DNA from: Imperialibacter sp. EC-SDR9
GTDB taxonomy: Bacteria; Bacteroidota; Bacteroidia; Cytophagales; Cyclobacteriaceae
NCBI RefSeq assembly: GCF_902498805.1
Contig: NZ_LR701588.1
Coordinates: forward strand, 86,823-150,822
Length of the DNA: 64,000 nt
Direction: 5' to 3'
The position numbers and the translations under genes were made by a program. Positions 53,936 through 62,441 of the stretch are shown here, piece by piece (position 1 is the stretch's first letter; every line of letters begins with the position of its first letter). The notes below the pieces were generated by a model. The model worked only from the letters and a program-made list of their open reading frames with translations, ran no database searches and had not been told where the DNA came from.

Positions 53936-55690
53936 ATGACAGAGTCAAACAAAAAACTGGCGGCCATATTTAAGAACATCGCTGCCAGCTACCGCTTTTT
54001 AGGCGGAGAAAATCCCTTTCGGGCGATCGCTTACGACAAAGCATCAAGATCCATTGCCTCTTTGCCGGAAGACATCTCCGTCTATATCTCCAACGGAACA
54101 ACAGAAGATATCCCGGGAGTTGGTGAGTCGATGGCTGAAGACATCCAGGAATTTGCCGCTAAGGGCACGGTGCCTCGCTTCGAAAGGTTGAAATCGAAGG
54201 TGCCCATAGACCTGCTGGAGCTCATGGACATCAGCGGATTTGGCCCGCAGTCGCTGAAAACCATCTACACGAAGCTTCATCTGCAAACAAAGGATGAAAT
54301 CGTGGATGCGCTAAAAGACGGCACCATAGCAAGGCTTTATGGTTTTGGTGCCAAAAAAGTGGAAACCATGATGCGGGGCTTAAAACTTCACAAAACCATC
54401 GAAAACAGAATGTTGCTTTGGGAGGCCCTGGAAGTGGGCAATAAGATTGTAACGGCATTCGAAAAACTTCCATTTGTACAAAAAGCGGCCCTTGCGGGAA
54501 GCCTTCGACGAGGCAGGGAAACGATTGGCGACATCGACGTGCTGGTGGCTGTGCTGGACAAGGATAGAAAAAAAGTGGCCGACCACTTTACAAAGCAGGA
54601 CGTGGCCGCCAGAATTCTGGTGAAAGGCGACACTAAAGTGAGCATACTTTTGAAAGACCTGAAAAGGCAGGCCGACCTTCGGATAGTAACTCCCGACGAG
54701 TGGGGCTCTGCCCTGCAGTACTTCACCGGCTCCAAAGAACACAATATTCATCTTCGTACCAAAGCCAGAGACATGGGTTTCAAGGTAAGTGAATATGGTG
54801 TTTTCGAAATTCAAAGTGGCCGGCGTGTGGGAGGTGCAACAGAAAAAGAAGTGTACAACCTGCTGGGCATGCAGCTTATGCCAGCAGAAATGAGGGAAGA
54901 CAAGGGTGAAATTGGGCTGGCCGCCATGCATCGCATTCCAAAGCTCGTGGAGCTGAGTGATATCAAAGGAGATCTTCAAATGCACTCTACCTGGTCCGAC
55001 GGCATCAAAACACTGGAAGAGATAGCCAGCTATGTTATACAAAATTTTCCTTACGACTATATAGCGATGACCGACCACTCTAAGGCATCCAGGATCGCAA
55101 AAGGAATGGATGAAGAGGGATTTCTCCGGCAGATAAAGGCCATCAGAGAACTCAATAGCAAGCTTGGCAAAAACTTTATAAAGTCAGGCGCAGAAGTTGA
55201 TGTTCTTGCCGACGGGTCGCTGGATCTTTCGGAGGAGGTGCTTTCTCAGCTGGATTGGGTAACGGCGTCGATACATTCCGGGCTTCGCAGCAACAACACC
55301 GACAGGTTAATAAAGGCTTGTGAGAGCCCCTGGGTGCATTGCATAGGGCATCCTACCGGGCGCCTCATTGGCAGAAGAGAACCCTACCCTGTAGACTTCA
55401 AGCGCCTGCTGGAGGCAGCCAAAGAAACGGGTACCGCATTGGAAGTCAACGCCCAGCCAAACAGGATGGACCTCAACGATGAGCTGGCCAGGCAAGCCCG
55501 AGAGGCGGGAGTGATGCTGGTGATCAGCACCGATAGCCATTCGCCTGAGAATTTTTCCTACATGAAAATCGGAGTCACCGTTGCCAGGAGAGCCTGGTGC
55601 ACCGCCGACAATATTCTTAACACAAGGTCATGGAACGAAATCGAAAAATTCATTAGAAATAAGCAGAAGACGATGAAGGTACACGCCTGA
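53936..55690 (+). CDS. polX: DNA polymerase X / PHP domain protein (PolX)
   Basis: The 584-residue protein has helix-hairpin-helix motifs (DIPGVGESMAEDIQEF), a Pol X nucleotidyltransferase site GSLRRGRETIGDIDVLV (about 188-204) with the catalytic Asp pair, and a C-terminal PHP domain (about 345-580) with MHSTWSDG, AMTDHSK, ASIHSG and CIGHPTGR metal-binding motifs. This is the bacterial PolX arrangement, with gap-filling polymerase and 3'-5' exonuclease. The Usp gene follows after 97 nt, possibly in the same operon. Confidence 0.92.
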   Translation: MTESNKKLAAIFKNIAASYRFLGGENPFRAIAYDKASRSIASLPEDISVYISNGTTEDIPGVGESMAEDIQEFAAKGTVPRFERLKSKVPIDLLELMDISGFGPQSLKTIYTKLHLQTKDEIVDALKDGTIARLYGFGAKKVETMMRGLKLHKTIENRMLLWEALEVGNKIVTAFEKLPFVQKAALAGSLRRGRETIGDIDVLVAVLDKDRKKVADHFTKQDVAARILVKGDTKVSILLKDLKRQADLRIVTPDEWGSALQYFTGSKEHNIHLRTKARDMGFKVSEYGVFEIQSGRRVGGATEKEVYNLLGMQLMPAEMREDKGEIGLAAMHRIPKLVELSDIKGDLQMHSTWSDGIKTLEEIASYVIQNFPYDYIAMTDHSKASRIAKGMDEEGFLRQIKAIRELNSKLGKNFIKSGAEVDVLADGSLDLSEEVLSQLDWVTASIHSGLRSNNTDRLIKACESPWVHCIGHPTGRLIGRREPYPVDFKRLLEAAKETGTALEVNAQPNRMDLNDELARQAREAGVMLVISTDSHSPENFSYMKIGVTVARRAWCTADNILNTRSWNEIEKFIRNKQKTMKVHA

Positions 55691-55787
55691 TCGACTTCCG
55701 TATCCCGGCATGATCTGCCTTTGAAAACATTTCTCTTCCCCCATCAACTCAACAGCCTTAGCGTTCATAACCGAAAATAATAGAACC

Positions 55788-56654
55788 ATGGAAACAATAC
55801 TTTATGCCACCGATTTCTCCGATAACGCCGAAAAGGCGCTCATCGCCGCTATCAACCTGGCGAAGGCCAGCGACGCTCAACTCACACTTTTGCACGTGTT
55901 TGATCTTCCGGTGGGGTGGGATTACCCACGCCTGCAGGACACGCCCGGAATGGAGGACGACCTGAAACAAAAGCTGGAGAACCTGTTCAACAGGCATGCA
56001 AAAGGCAAAGCCAAAGAACTAAACGTTAGTTTTCAGGTAGTTGAAAACACATCGATTGCCTATGGCATCATATCTGTGATCAATGAACTACAGGCCGATC
56101 TGGTCGTTGTGGGCTCCAGAGGAGAAAGCAAAGCCAAAGAAATTATTGTTGGCAGCACCACAAAAGCACTTGTGAGAGAAGCTCCCTGCCCGGTGTATGC
56201 AGTGCCAGCACAGGCTACTGCGGCGGCGCCCGAAAAAGTGCTCTATGCTACCGATTTCTACGAGGCTGATTTGGCAGCTATTCAAAAGCTGGTAGATTTC
56301 CTTAAGCCATTTTCGCCGGATATCACCGTTGTGCACGTGAGCCTTCCCGGGGAAGCCAGGGACGAAACGAAAATGGAATGGTTTAAAGGGCTGGTGCAGG
56401 AGCAGGTTTCTTACGACAAAATGACATTCCAGGTACTGCTGGCCGATGATATTTACGAAAGGCTCACCAGCTATATAAGCCAATACAAATTTGATTTGCT
56501 GGTCATGCTGGAAAAAGGGCCTGTTGGAGCTCTGGAACGACTATTCCACAAGGACCTGGTGACTAAAATGGAATTCAAAACTTCTCAGCCTGTATTGAGC
56601 TTCAATGAAAAATACCTGCAGTTGCTGGAAAGAGACTGGTATGATGTAGAATGA
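55788..56654 (+). CDS. Tandem universal stress protein, copy 2
   Basis: The 288-residue protein has two Usp domains. The first contains VVVGSRGESKAKEIIVGSTTKALV (about 103-126), an ATP-binding loop. The second is degenerate at that place (LEKGPVGALERLFHKDL), so it may not bind ATP. There is no operator of the island type just upstream; it probably follows polX. A strong terminator comes after it. Confidence 0.88.
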   Translation: METILYATDFSDNAEKALIAAINLAKASDAQLTLLHVFDLPVGWDYPRLQDTPGMEDDLKQKLENLFNRHAKGKAKELNVSFQVVENTSIAYGIISVINELQADLVVVGSRGESKAKEIIVGSTTKALVREAPCPVYAVPAQATAAAPEKVLYATDFYEADLAAIQKLVDFLKPFSPDITVVHVSLPGEARDETKMEWFKGLVQEQVSYDKMTFQVLLADDIYERLTSYISQYKFDLLVMLEKGPVGALERLFHKDLVTKMEFKTSQPVLSFNEKYLQLLERDWYDVE

Positions 56655-56690
56655 ATCAGGGCCATCTGAACCAATGGTTGCAGATAAAAA

Positions 56691-56722
56691 CAAAGAGAAT
56701 TTCCTCCCGGAAATTCTCTTTG
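56691..56722. terminator. Bidirectional terminator between Usp 2 and the barrel gene
   Basis: CAAAGAGAATTTCC (56691-56704) and GGAAATTCTCTTTG (56709-56722) form a 14-bp perfect stem with a 4-nt loop between convergent genes. Confidence 0.85.
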
Positions 56723-56751
56723 TTGCCTGACCACTCACTGCAATCGGGAGG

Positions 56752-57351
56752 CTATTTTATAAAAACCACTCCAAGACCAACAGTCCAAAAAGAATGGCCC
56801 TCATCTGTGTCTGGCTTTTTGAAAACCTGGTTGTATTTCACCGATGCCTTAAGGCCTGCAAAGTGCCACGGAGAATAGGTCACACCTGCTTCGGGCTTTA
56901 AGCTAAAACGCCAGGCATCTTCATTCCAACGGTATAGTCCCATGTCGGTGGTGCGGTTGGAAAATAAGGTGCCGACACCAAAGCTGGCATAAGGCTGCCA
57001 GTTACTCTCTTTCAGAAAAAAGTACTGACCAGTGAGGTGAACAGGCATCACGTTTGAATAACGATACTGAATACCCGAAAGAGATGCCGTCCCATCCTCG
57101 TACGTGGCGTAGGGTTTTCTTTCATAGAAAGCATTCCATCCTATGCCGGCTCCAATGGCAAAAGACGGACTGACCTTGAAATTGTAATCTATGGCCATTC
57201 CACTATAGCTCGAATTTTCAATATAGTCTTTGAAGTCTCCGACCGGAATACCCAAATGATACTGTATGGAAGTATATCCCTGAGCATGGAGGTCAGTGAA
57301 AAAAAACTGGCTCATGGCTATCAAACTGATGATTTTCAAAATATTCTTCAT
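56752..57351 (-). CDS. Outer-membrane beta-barrel protein
   Basis: The 199-residue protein has a signal peptide (MSQFFFTDLHAQ), then beta strands ending in aromatics (GYTSIQYHLGIPVGDF, YSGMAIDYNFKVSPSFAIGAGIGWNAFY), as in OmpA/OmpW-like barrels. It is 2 nt from the DUF4136 gene upstream on the same strand, so both are in one operon. Confidence 0.75.
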   Translation of the reverse strand: MKNILKIISLIAMSQFFFTDLHAQGYTSIQYHLGIPVGDFKDYIENSSYSGMAIDYNFKVSPSFAIGAGIGWNAFYERKPYATYEDGTASLSGIQYRYSNVMPVHLTGQYFFLKESNWQPYASFGVGTLFSNRTTDMGLYRWNEDAWRFSLKPEAGVTYSPWHFAGLKASVKYNQVFKKPDTDEGHSFWTVGLGVVFIK

Positions 57352-57353
57352 AG

Positions 57354-58025
57354 CTAACGGTATATTTCTTGTTGTAAATAGGGGGATTGCTCAAAGGCCT
57401 GGTCGATGGCCTTATGAAGGCGGCTGCTAAAGTAGGAAGGGCTTCCCTGCAACAAACCATTGATTACTACGCTCCACGGCACTGGTACGCCATTGTCTAC
57501 CGAAGAGTTTTTGGCATCGGTCATTTGGATGAACAAGATCCCCGACCGAAATCCGCTTCTGTAGGCAGGTAAATAATAGCCGGGATAGTACCAACCACGC
57601 CCCACATACCCGCCGGGATACCACCAGTTCCAGTAGTACCAGTCGTAATAGTAATAGAGATACGTAGTTTTGGATACTGACGGGAGTATGATCATATCCG
57701 GTGAGTCCTCTTTGTCAACCTCCGTCCACCCCAAGTTGGTCATGTTTTCACGAATCACATCCAGGATCAGGGTGCTGTATTCTTCATCCACAAATTCAGG
57801 CGTGTCGCTTCCATTTCGGCTGCTGAAATCAGAACTGTTGACTTCTACAACTTCATCAGGCAACGAGTAGGTATTAACTGACCCAAAATCGAAAGAAGCA
57901 TCATAGTTGGTATACACAATATCCAACTCGTCCACATAGTCAGGGCCATCCGGGTAACAACCTTGCATGGCTATAAAAGCAAACATAGCCACCAACGACA
58001 TTAATTTAATTTTCATAGCTGTCAA
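57354..58025 (-). CDS. DUF4136 lipoprotein, copy 2
   Basis: The 223-residue lipoprotein has a lipobox ending in QGC (about residue 23) and the DUF4136 opening DIVYTNYDASFDFGSVNTYSL. A Tyr/Trp/Gly-rich middle (YYYYDWYYWNWWYPGGY, about 123-139) parallels copy 1. It lies before the barrel gene in an operon with an exact operator upstream. Confidence 0.85.
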   Translation of the reverse strand: MTAMKIKLMSLVAMFAFIAMQGCYPDGPDYVDELDIVYTNYDASFDFGSVNTYSLPDEVVEVNSSDFSSRNGSDTPEFVDEEYSTLILDVIRENMTNLGWTEVDKEDSPDMIILPSVSKTTYLYYYYDWYYWNWWYPGGYVGRGWYYPGYYLPAYRSGFRSGILFIQMTDAKNSSVDNGVPVPWSVVINGLLQGSPSYFSSRLHKAIDQAFEQSPYLQQEIYR

Positions 58026-58103
58026 TCATTTAATGTTATGTAAAGCAAAATTTCTCCAACTATCTTATCATCTTAACGATGAACCAACGAAATATTATTA
58101 TTC

Positions 58104-58168
58104 CGAAGTTAGAAGTGTGGTCGGCACCAGACCATGATGGTAGTCATAGCAGGACGATACTCTCGTCA
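58104..58168 (-). promoter_or_regulatory. Operator and -7 box for the DUF4136/barrel operon
   Basis: TGATGGTAGTCA (58135-58146) is exact, with ATACTCTCGTCA (two mismatches) 22 bp away at 58157. TAACTTCG (58111-58104, minus) begins 23 nt downstream. The leader would be about 75 nt. Confidence 0.7.
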
Positions 58169-58311
58169 CCACCGGGCACGAAGGAGGGGTTTCGGTAAAT
58201 GGAGGGGCAATTGAAGTACATGCATTGTGGGGAAATGACCACTGGCAAGCACAGAACAGCTCAGGCAACATGATGAATTTTACACGACGGTTTTACTTCG
58301 CCGCTGCACCG

Positions 58312-58353
58312 AAAAAAAGCAGCTGAACCGGTTACCCGTTCACAGCTGCTTTT
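58312..58353 (-). terminator. Terminator of the BON-domain gene
   Basis: GCAGCTG (58319-58325) and CAGCTGC (58343-58349) are the core of a longer stem. Read on the minus strand it ends in a T7 run (58318-58312). Confidence 0.75.
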
Positions 58354-58426
58354 CCACTATACCCGATGCTCCTGTTGAAACATCATTGCCTAACCTAAGA
58401 AAAAAATCGTGCAGCTTGTTTTCGCC

Positions 58427-59104
58427 CTAAGCCACCAATACTGAGGTGTCGATCTCAATTTCGTTGTCAACCCTTGTCACACCAGGTGAAGACCACGCTA
58501 CTTTTTCTGCCTCTCTTTTTTCCGCCCAGGAGCGTACCTTTCCTGATAGGGTTACATGATTTCCCGACACATTCACATGGAGGTTTGAAGAATCCACTGT
58601 GGCACTCCTATGAAAAGCCGCAGCAATTTTGCCTTTGATCTGTTTGGGGTCAATCGTCTGCGATTTAAGCATGATATTATTGGTTACACCTTTTACGCCA
58701 ATCAGATTTCGTACCGCATTTGCTGTGGCTCTTCTTTCATAGTCCCAATAGGTGAATCCGGTCAGGTAAACCCACCCGTTGTCCACTTTCACCTCGATCT
58801 GTTCATTTTTCAAAGCGCTGTGCCACTTAAGTGCATTGTTTATGGCATCGGCTATTTCAATATCTGTTTTGACGTGCATAGCTTCAATTTTCACTTCCAG
58901 GTCTACTGCTACCACGTTCACACCTGTGACACGCTGCGCCGCCCGCTCAGCTGCCAGCTTCTTACTATATGTGTCAACAAGTCCGGAGAGTGTCACCACC
59001 CCCTCGTTGGCAGTTACCCCAATTTGAGAGGCCACGTCTCTTAAGAGAGGATCCCACTTAAGCTCCTCCATTACATCTTTCTGAAGTTCTTCATTAGTTT
59101 TCAT
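58427..59104 (-). CDS. BON-domain protein (three BON repeats)
   Basis: The 225-residue protein (ATG 59104 preferred; the frame opens at 59164) contains three BON domains, each with a G(V/W)VTLSG-type core: NEGVVTLSGLVDTYSKKLAAE, DNGWVYLTGFTYWDYERRATA and SGNHVTLSGKVRSWAEKREAE. There is no signal peptide, so it is cytosolic. BON proteins bind phospholipid or act at the envelope and often go with Usp genes. It follows the gene at 59133 after 28 nt. Confidence 0.85.
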   Translation of the reverse strand: MKTNEELQKDVMEELKWDPLLRDVASQIGVTANEGVVTLSGLVDTYSKKLAAERAAQRVTGVNVVAVDLEVKIEAMHVKTDIEIADAINNALKWHSALKNEQIEVKVDNGWVYLTGFTYWDYERRATANAVRNLIGVKGVTNNIMLKSQTIDPKQIKGKIAAAFHRSATVDSSNLHVNVSGNHVTLSGKVRSWAEKREAEKVAWSSPGVTRVDNEIEIDTSVLVA

Positions 59105-59132
59105 TGCCTTAGTTTTTAAAGTGTTATTACCA

Positions 59133-59672
59133 TTAAATTTTAATTTCAGGGCCACCGACTGCATAATTACTATCGCTGATGATGGCCATCACTCTTCTCA
59201 CAATTTCCCGGGATTTCTCCGATACCTCGGAAAGCCTGGAAGCTGAAGAAATGCCATCAATCCCCTCTAGCTTGCTACTACCTTCTCCCGAAGTGCTCAG
59301 CACTATCAGCTTATGACTTTCACTTGTGCGGTTAACAAAGTCTTCGACATGCCGACCCGGGTTCCAGTACTCCATCGAGTGAATAATAACTATAGCAGTC
59401 CAGTCCATTTCTTTGATGGAATCAAGTCCTGAGATGTCGATTACCTGAATAAAAACCGGTGAAATTTCCAACCCGGCAACCACTTCTTTCACAAGGGCAT
59501 CTTTGAAATCGCTTCCCTGCGTGGCAATCAGCACTTTGTTCCTCATCGCCGGGTCATTCACTGAGTAGGGTTGGGCCGTCTTCATGGGCTCGGGGCCCAT
59601 CGTCCACCAGATTGTGAAAAAGCCGATGATTATCAACGAAACGAACCAAACAATTACCTTATGCCACTTCAT
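59133..59672 (-). CDS. Membrane-anchored hypothetical protein
   Basis: The 179-residue protein has an N-terminal membrane helix (about 5-25), then a soluble domain with an alternating alpha/beta pattern (KVLIATQGSDFKDALVKEVVAGL, AIVIIHSMEYW, KLIVLSTSGEGSS), somewhat like a flavodoxin or a nucleotide-binding fold. No signature is strong enough to name it. The ATG at 59672 is preferred because the frame's earlier ATG at 59729 is only 12 nt from an operator centre. Confidence 0.6.
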   Translation of the reverse strand: MKWHKVIVWFVSLIIIGFFTIWWTMGPEPMKTAQPYSVNDPAMRNKVLIATQGSDFKDALVKEVVAGLEISPVFIQVIDISGLDSIKEMDWTAIVIIHSMEYWNPGRHVEDFVNRTSESHKLIVLSTSGEGSSKLEGIDGISSASRLSEVSEKSREIVRRVMAIISDSNYAVGGPEIKI

Positions 59673-59704
59673 AGCTCTCTCACGTTTTATCCTGCGAACA
59701 GCAA

Positions 59705-59769
59705 TAAAATTAGCCAAAGGGTGGTGCATTGCTCATGACCCGTATCATTGAGGAGTGAGATTGTCGTCG
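59705..59769 (-). promoter_or_regulatory. Operator and -7 box for the 59672/BON operon
   Basis: TGACCCGTATCA (59736-59747) is exact, with AGATTGTCGTCG (two mismatches) 22 bp away at 59758. TAATTTTA (59712-59705, minus) begins 23 nt downstream, a 7/8 match to TAnnTTTG. Confidence 0.75.
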
Positions 59770-59886
59770 CTGAAAAAGTATCGTTTTTGTTGGATCTTAA
59801 GCAGTTGTAAGTGCCTGTCTTTTAACTGATATTAAAACTGGAAATTGGTTATGCCTTCTCATCTAAAAACAAACAACTCACAGACG

Positions 59887-60910
59887 ATGAAAGCCTTCGT
59901 GATAAACGGCGTATACGATCTGACATCCGGCAACCAACCGCTTCAGCAGATTGAGCTTCCCATTCCCATTGTTGCGGACAATGAGATGCTCATCAGGGTG
60001 AGCTGTTGCGGTGCTTGCCACACTGAACTCGACGAAATAGAGGGACGTACGCCTCCTCCACATTACCCGGTTGTGCCGGGCCACCAGGTGGTGGGCTGCG
60101 TAGAAAAATGCGGAAGCAAAGCCAGACTTTTCAAAAAAGGCGACAGGGTAGGCGTTGCGTGGATCTATTCGTGCTGTGAGCAATGTGAGTACTGCACCTC
60201 CGGCCGGGAAAACCTCTGTGCAGACTTCATGGCTACCGGCAGAGATGCGAATGGCGGTTACGCCGAATTGATGAAAGTACCTGAGACCTCGGCGTTCCCT
60301 ATTCCCCTTATTTTCTCCGACATTGAGGCTGCTCCTCTGCGCCGGAGCAATTGGCTACCGCTCGCTCCGGCTGGCCCGCCTGCAAAACGGCCAGACTCTT
60401 GGCCTGACGGGCTTTGGAGCCTCAGGTCACCTGGTGCTCAAAATGGCCCGCTATTTAATGCCCCAATCAAAGGTGCTGGTTTTTGCACGAAGTGAAGAAG
60501 AGCAGGCCTTTGCCCGATCACTGGGGGCCACCTGGGCTGGAGATGCTACCGGAAAACCACCGCTACAGGCCAATGCCATTATTGATACCACACCTGCCTG
60601 GAAGCCCGTGGTGCAATCGCTGCTCCACCTGAAGCCAGGCGGCCGGCTGGTAATCAATGCTATCAGAAAGGAAATTGGTGATCAGGATGCGTTGCTTGAC
60701 ATGCGCTACAAAGACCATCTTTGGATGGAGAAGGAAATAAAAAGTGTAGCCAATATTACGAGAAACGACGTGCGTGAATTTTTGAGTCTGGCTGCTAAAA
60801 TACCTTTGAAGCCTGAAGTAGAAGTATACCCTTTCGACCGGGCAAATCAGGCACTGACTGACCTAAAGCATAAGCACGTAAAAGGAGCCAAAGTGCTGGT
60901 GTGGCGGTAG
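59887..60910 (+). pseudogene. Zinc-dependent alcohol dehydrogenase with a frameshift
   Basis: Two overlapping frames make one ADH. The first frame (from ATG 59887) has catalytic-zinc CGACHTELDE, GHQVVG and the structural-zinc set CEQCEYCTSGRENLC; it diverges near 60338. The second frame resumes there (LLCAGAIGYRSLRL, GLTGFGASGHLV, a Rossmann motif) and ends at 60910. A change of about -1/+2 (or a 5-bp loss) in the CTG-rich stretch near 60330-60340 is needed. All zinc ligands remain intact, so the break is recent or a sequencing error. Confidence 0.8.
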
Positions 60911-60997
60911 GCCTGGCAGTCAGTGAGAGAACATCTCTTGTTCCATGATGGCGTTTGCCGGAGACTTTGCCAAAAGGCAAAACCTAACACTTGCTTC

Positions 60998-61651
60998 TTA
61001 AGATGAAGCTTTTTGCACAACCTCCCGCTTCTCCTTCTCCCACTTTCTCATGATAGCAATTGTTTCTTCATCGGTCAGGTTGGCGAAGTCGGCATATCCC
61101 TGAGAAACAGCCTGGTAATAAGCAGGTGTTTCCAGTATCACCACCTCATCCACCATTTGCTTGAGATGTCTTTCCATAAGCTGGCCTGAGATCGGGGCAG
61201 CTACTACGATCTTCGCCGCACCCTTGTTCTTGCAAAGCTGAATGGCGGCAAACAGGGTGGCCCCCGTAGCAATGCCATCGTCAACCAGAATAACCGTGCG
61301 CCCCCTCATGGAAGGAAGCTCCTTCCCTCCTCTGTATTTTTGCACCCTTCGAGCTATCTCTAGCGACTCGCTGGATTTGGCCGCCTCAATGTCGTCAATG
61401 CGCCCGCTGGCCATATCGGATATGTATAAACTTCCATCTTCGGCCAATGCACCCATGGCGGTTTCCGGGCTCCAGGGGTAGCCAAGTTTACGGGCAATAA
61501 CCAGCGAGAATTCGGCGTGAAGATAGCTAGCCACGTAGTAGGCCGTTTCGGCCCCTCCTCTGGGTATACCCAATACCAGCACGCCCTTGTCTTTGTATTT
61601 TTTCAACGCCAGGGCAAGTTGCTCCGCCGCATCTTTTCGGTCTTTGAACAT
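60998..61651 (-). CDS. Phosphoribosyltransferase-family protein
   Basis: The 217-residue protein has the PRPP-binding signature VILVDDGIATGATLFAAI (about 116-133) and VLVLGIPRGGAETAYYVA (about 20-37) near the N-terminus. It resembles the PRTases often found with Usp genes in stress islands, without a purine-specific hood. The substrate is unknown. It lies 33 nt downstream of the Gre-like gene on the same strand. Confidence 0.85.
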   Translation of the reverse strand: MFKDRKDAAEQLALALKKYKDKGVLVLGIPRGGAETAYYVASYLHAEFSLVIARKLGYPWSPETAMGALAEDGSLYISDMASGRIDDIEAAKSSESLEIARRVQKYRGGKELPSMRGRTVILVDDGIATGATLFAAIQLCKNKGAAKIVVAAPISGQLMERHLKQMVDEVVILETPAYYQAVSQGYADFANLTDEETIAIMRKWEKEKREVVQKASS

Positions 61652-61684
61652 GATAGCAGTAATTGTGATTTAACTTTACGGATA

Positions 61685-62155
61685 TCAGAAGATGTCTTTG
61701 ATGTGATATGTAGTCCCATTGAAGACAAACTCGTCTCCGGTCTTCCTTCCCTTCATGGCCTGAAAAAGTGGACTATTGATCGACAGACCAACAAACACCT
61801 GCCCGTTCACGCTGAACTGCTCAATGCTTGCAGAAACAAAGAACGTGCCTCTGTCGGTAGCCACGGCCGCACCGAGTTCCGCCTGCTCGTGTTCACTGAG
61901 GTGTCCATTCTGATTTTGCATCTTGTAAAGCAAATCTATTTCGTCATTGGCAAATTGAAGCTGCTTATTTATGGAATTCAACTCCGACATCACCTGCTCG
62001 CCAAAGGCTGTCTTTGACAGTGAATTTTGGTCGGCTCCCCGGTCAGCAGTGTCCTGCCCCAATTCCCAAATCCGCTTGCTAAAGTCATTGACCACAGCCT
62101 GGTGCTTGTTGATACATTCTTCAAACATTCTTGATTTTAATTCTTTCTTTTTCAT
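61685..62155 (-). CDS. GreA/GreB-like transcription factor family protein
   Basis: The 156-residue protein (ATG 62155; frame open to 62200) has an N-terminal helical hairpin (FSKRIWELGQDTADRGADQNSLSKTAF) and a C-terminal domain GLSINSPLFQAMKGRKTGDEFVFNGTTYHIKDIF, the typical GreA/GreB end (SPLG-AL-GKKVGD). It may bind RNA polymerase's secondary channel or be a Rnk-like variant. Some databases mislabel such proteins as ketoacyl-ACP synthases. An exact operator lies upstream. Confidence 0.75.
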   Translation of the reverse strand: MKKKELKSRMFEECINKHQAVVNDFSKRIWELGQDTADRGADQNSLSKTAFGEQVMSELNSINKQLQFANDEIDLLYKMQNQNGHLSEHEQAELGAAVATDRGTFFVSASIEQFSVNGQVFVGLSINSPLFQAMKGRKTGDEFVFNGTTYHIKDIF

Positions 62156-62272
62156 ACCTCTCACCTTTTTGTACTTTGCTGTAAACCAGGCATCCTCCAT
62201 CAGAGATCACCGTCTGATCTAAGTTGACGATACTGAGTAAGAATTGAAACAACCAGTGTCATGCCGGCCCGG

Positions 62273-62284
62273 TGATTCTCGTCA
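62273..62284 (-). promoter_or_regulatory. Operator for the Gre-like/PRTase operon
   Basis: TGATTCTCGTCA is exact, centred 123.5 nt before the ATG at 62155 and 78.5 nt before an alternative start at 62200. No clear TAnnTT box is at the expected distance. Confidence 0.6.
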
Positions 62285-62372
62285 TTTACCCGCCCTCACA
62301 CGGGTTACTTTTTCAAGTTTAAAGTTTAACCGGCACTCAGGCTCCACGGTGACAAAAGTGGTGATCGCCGGA

Positions 62373-62415
62373 TGATGCCAGTCATTTAATACTGTCTGTC
62401 AAGCATTTAACTTGT
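62373..62415 (+). promoter_or_regulatory. Operator and -7 box for the PRPP-synthetase remnant
   Basis: TGATGCCAGTCA (62373-62384) is exact. TAACTTGT begins at 62408, 23 nt downstream. The centre is 63.5 nt before the ATG at 62442, the usual distance in this island. Confidence 0.75.
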
Positions 62416-62441
62416 TTGGCATAACCAGCCATAACACTAAC

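Noticed and set aside
55688..55722. Operator pair before the second Usp gene
   Set aside because: TGATCGACTTCC and TGATCTGCCTTT have two or more mismatches and 23-bp spacing; the gene more likely reads through from polX.
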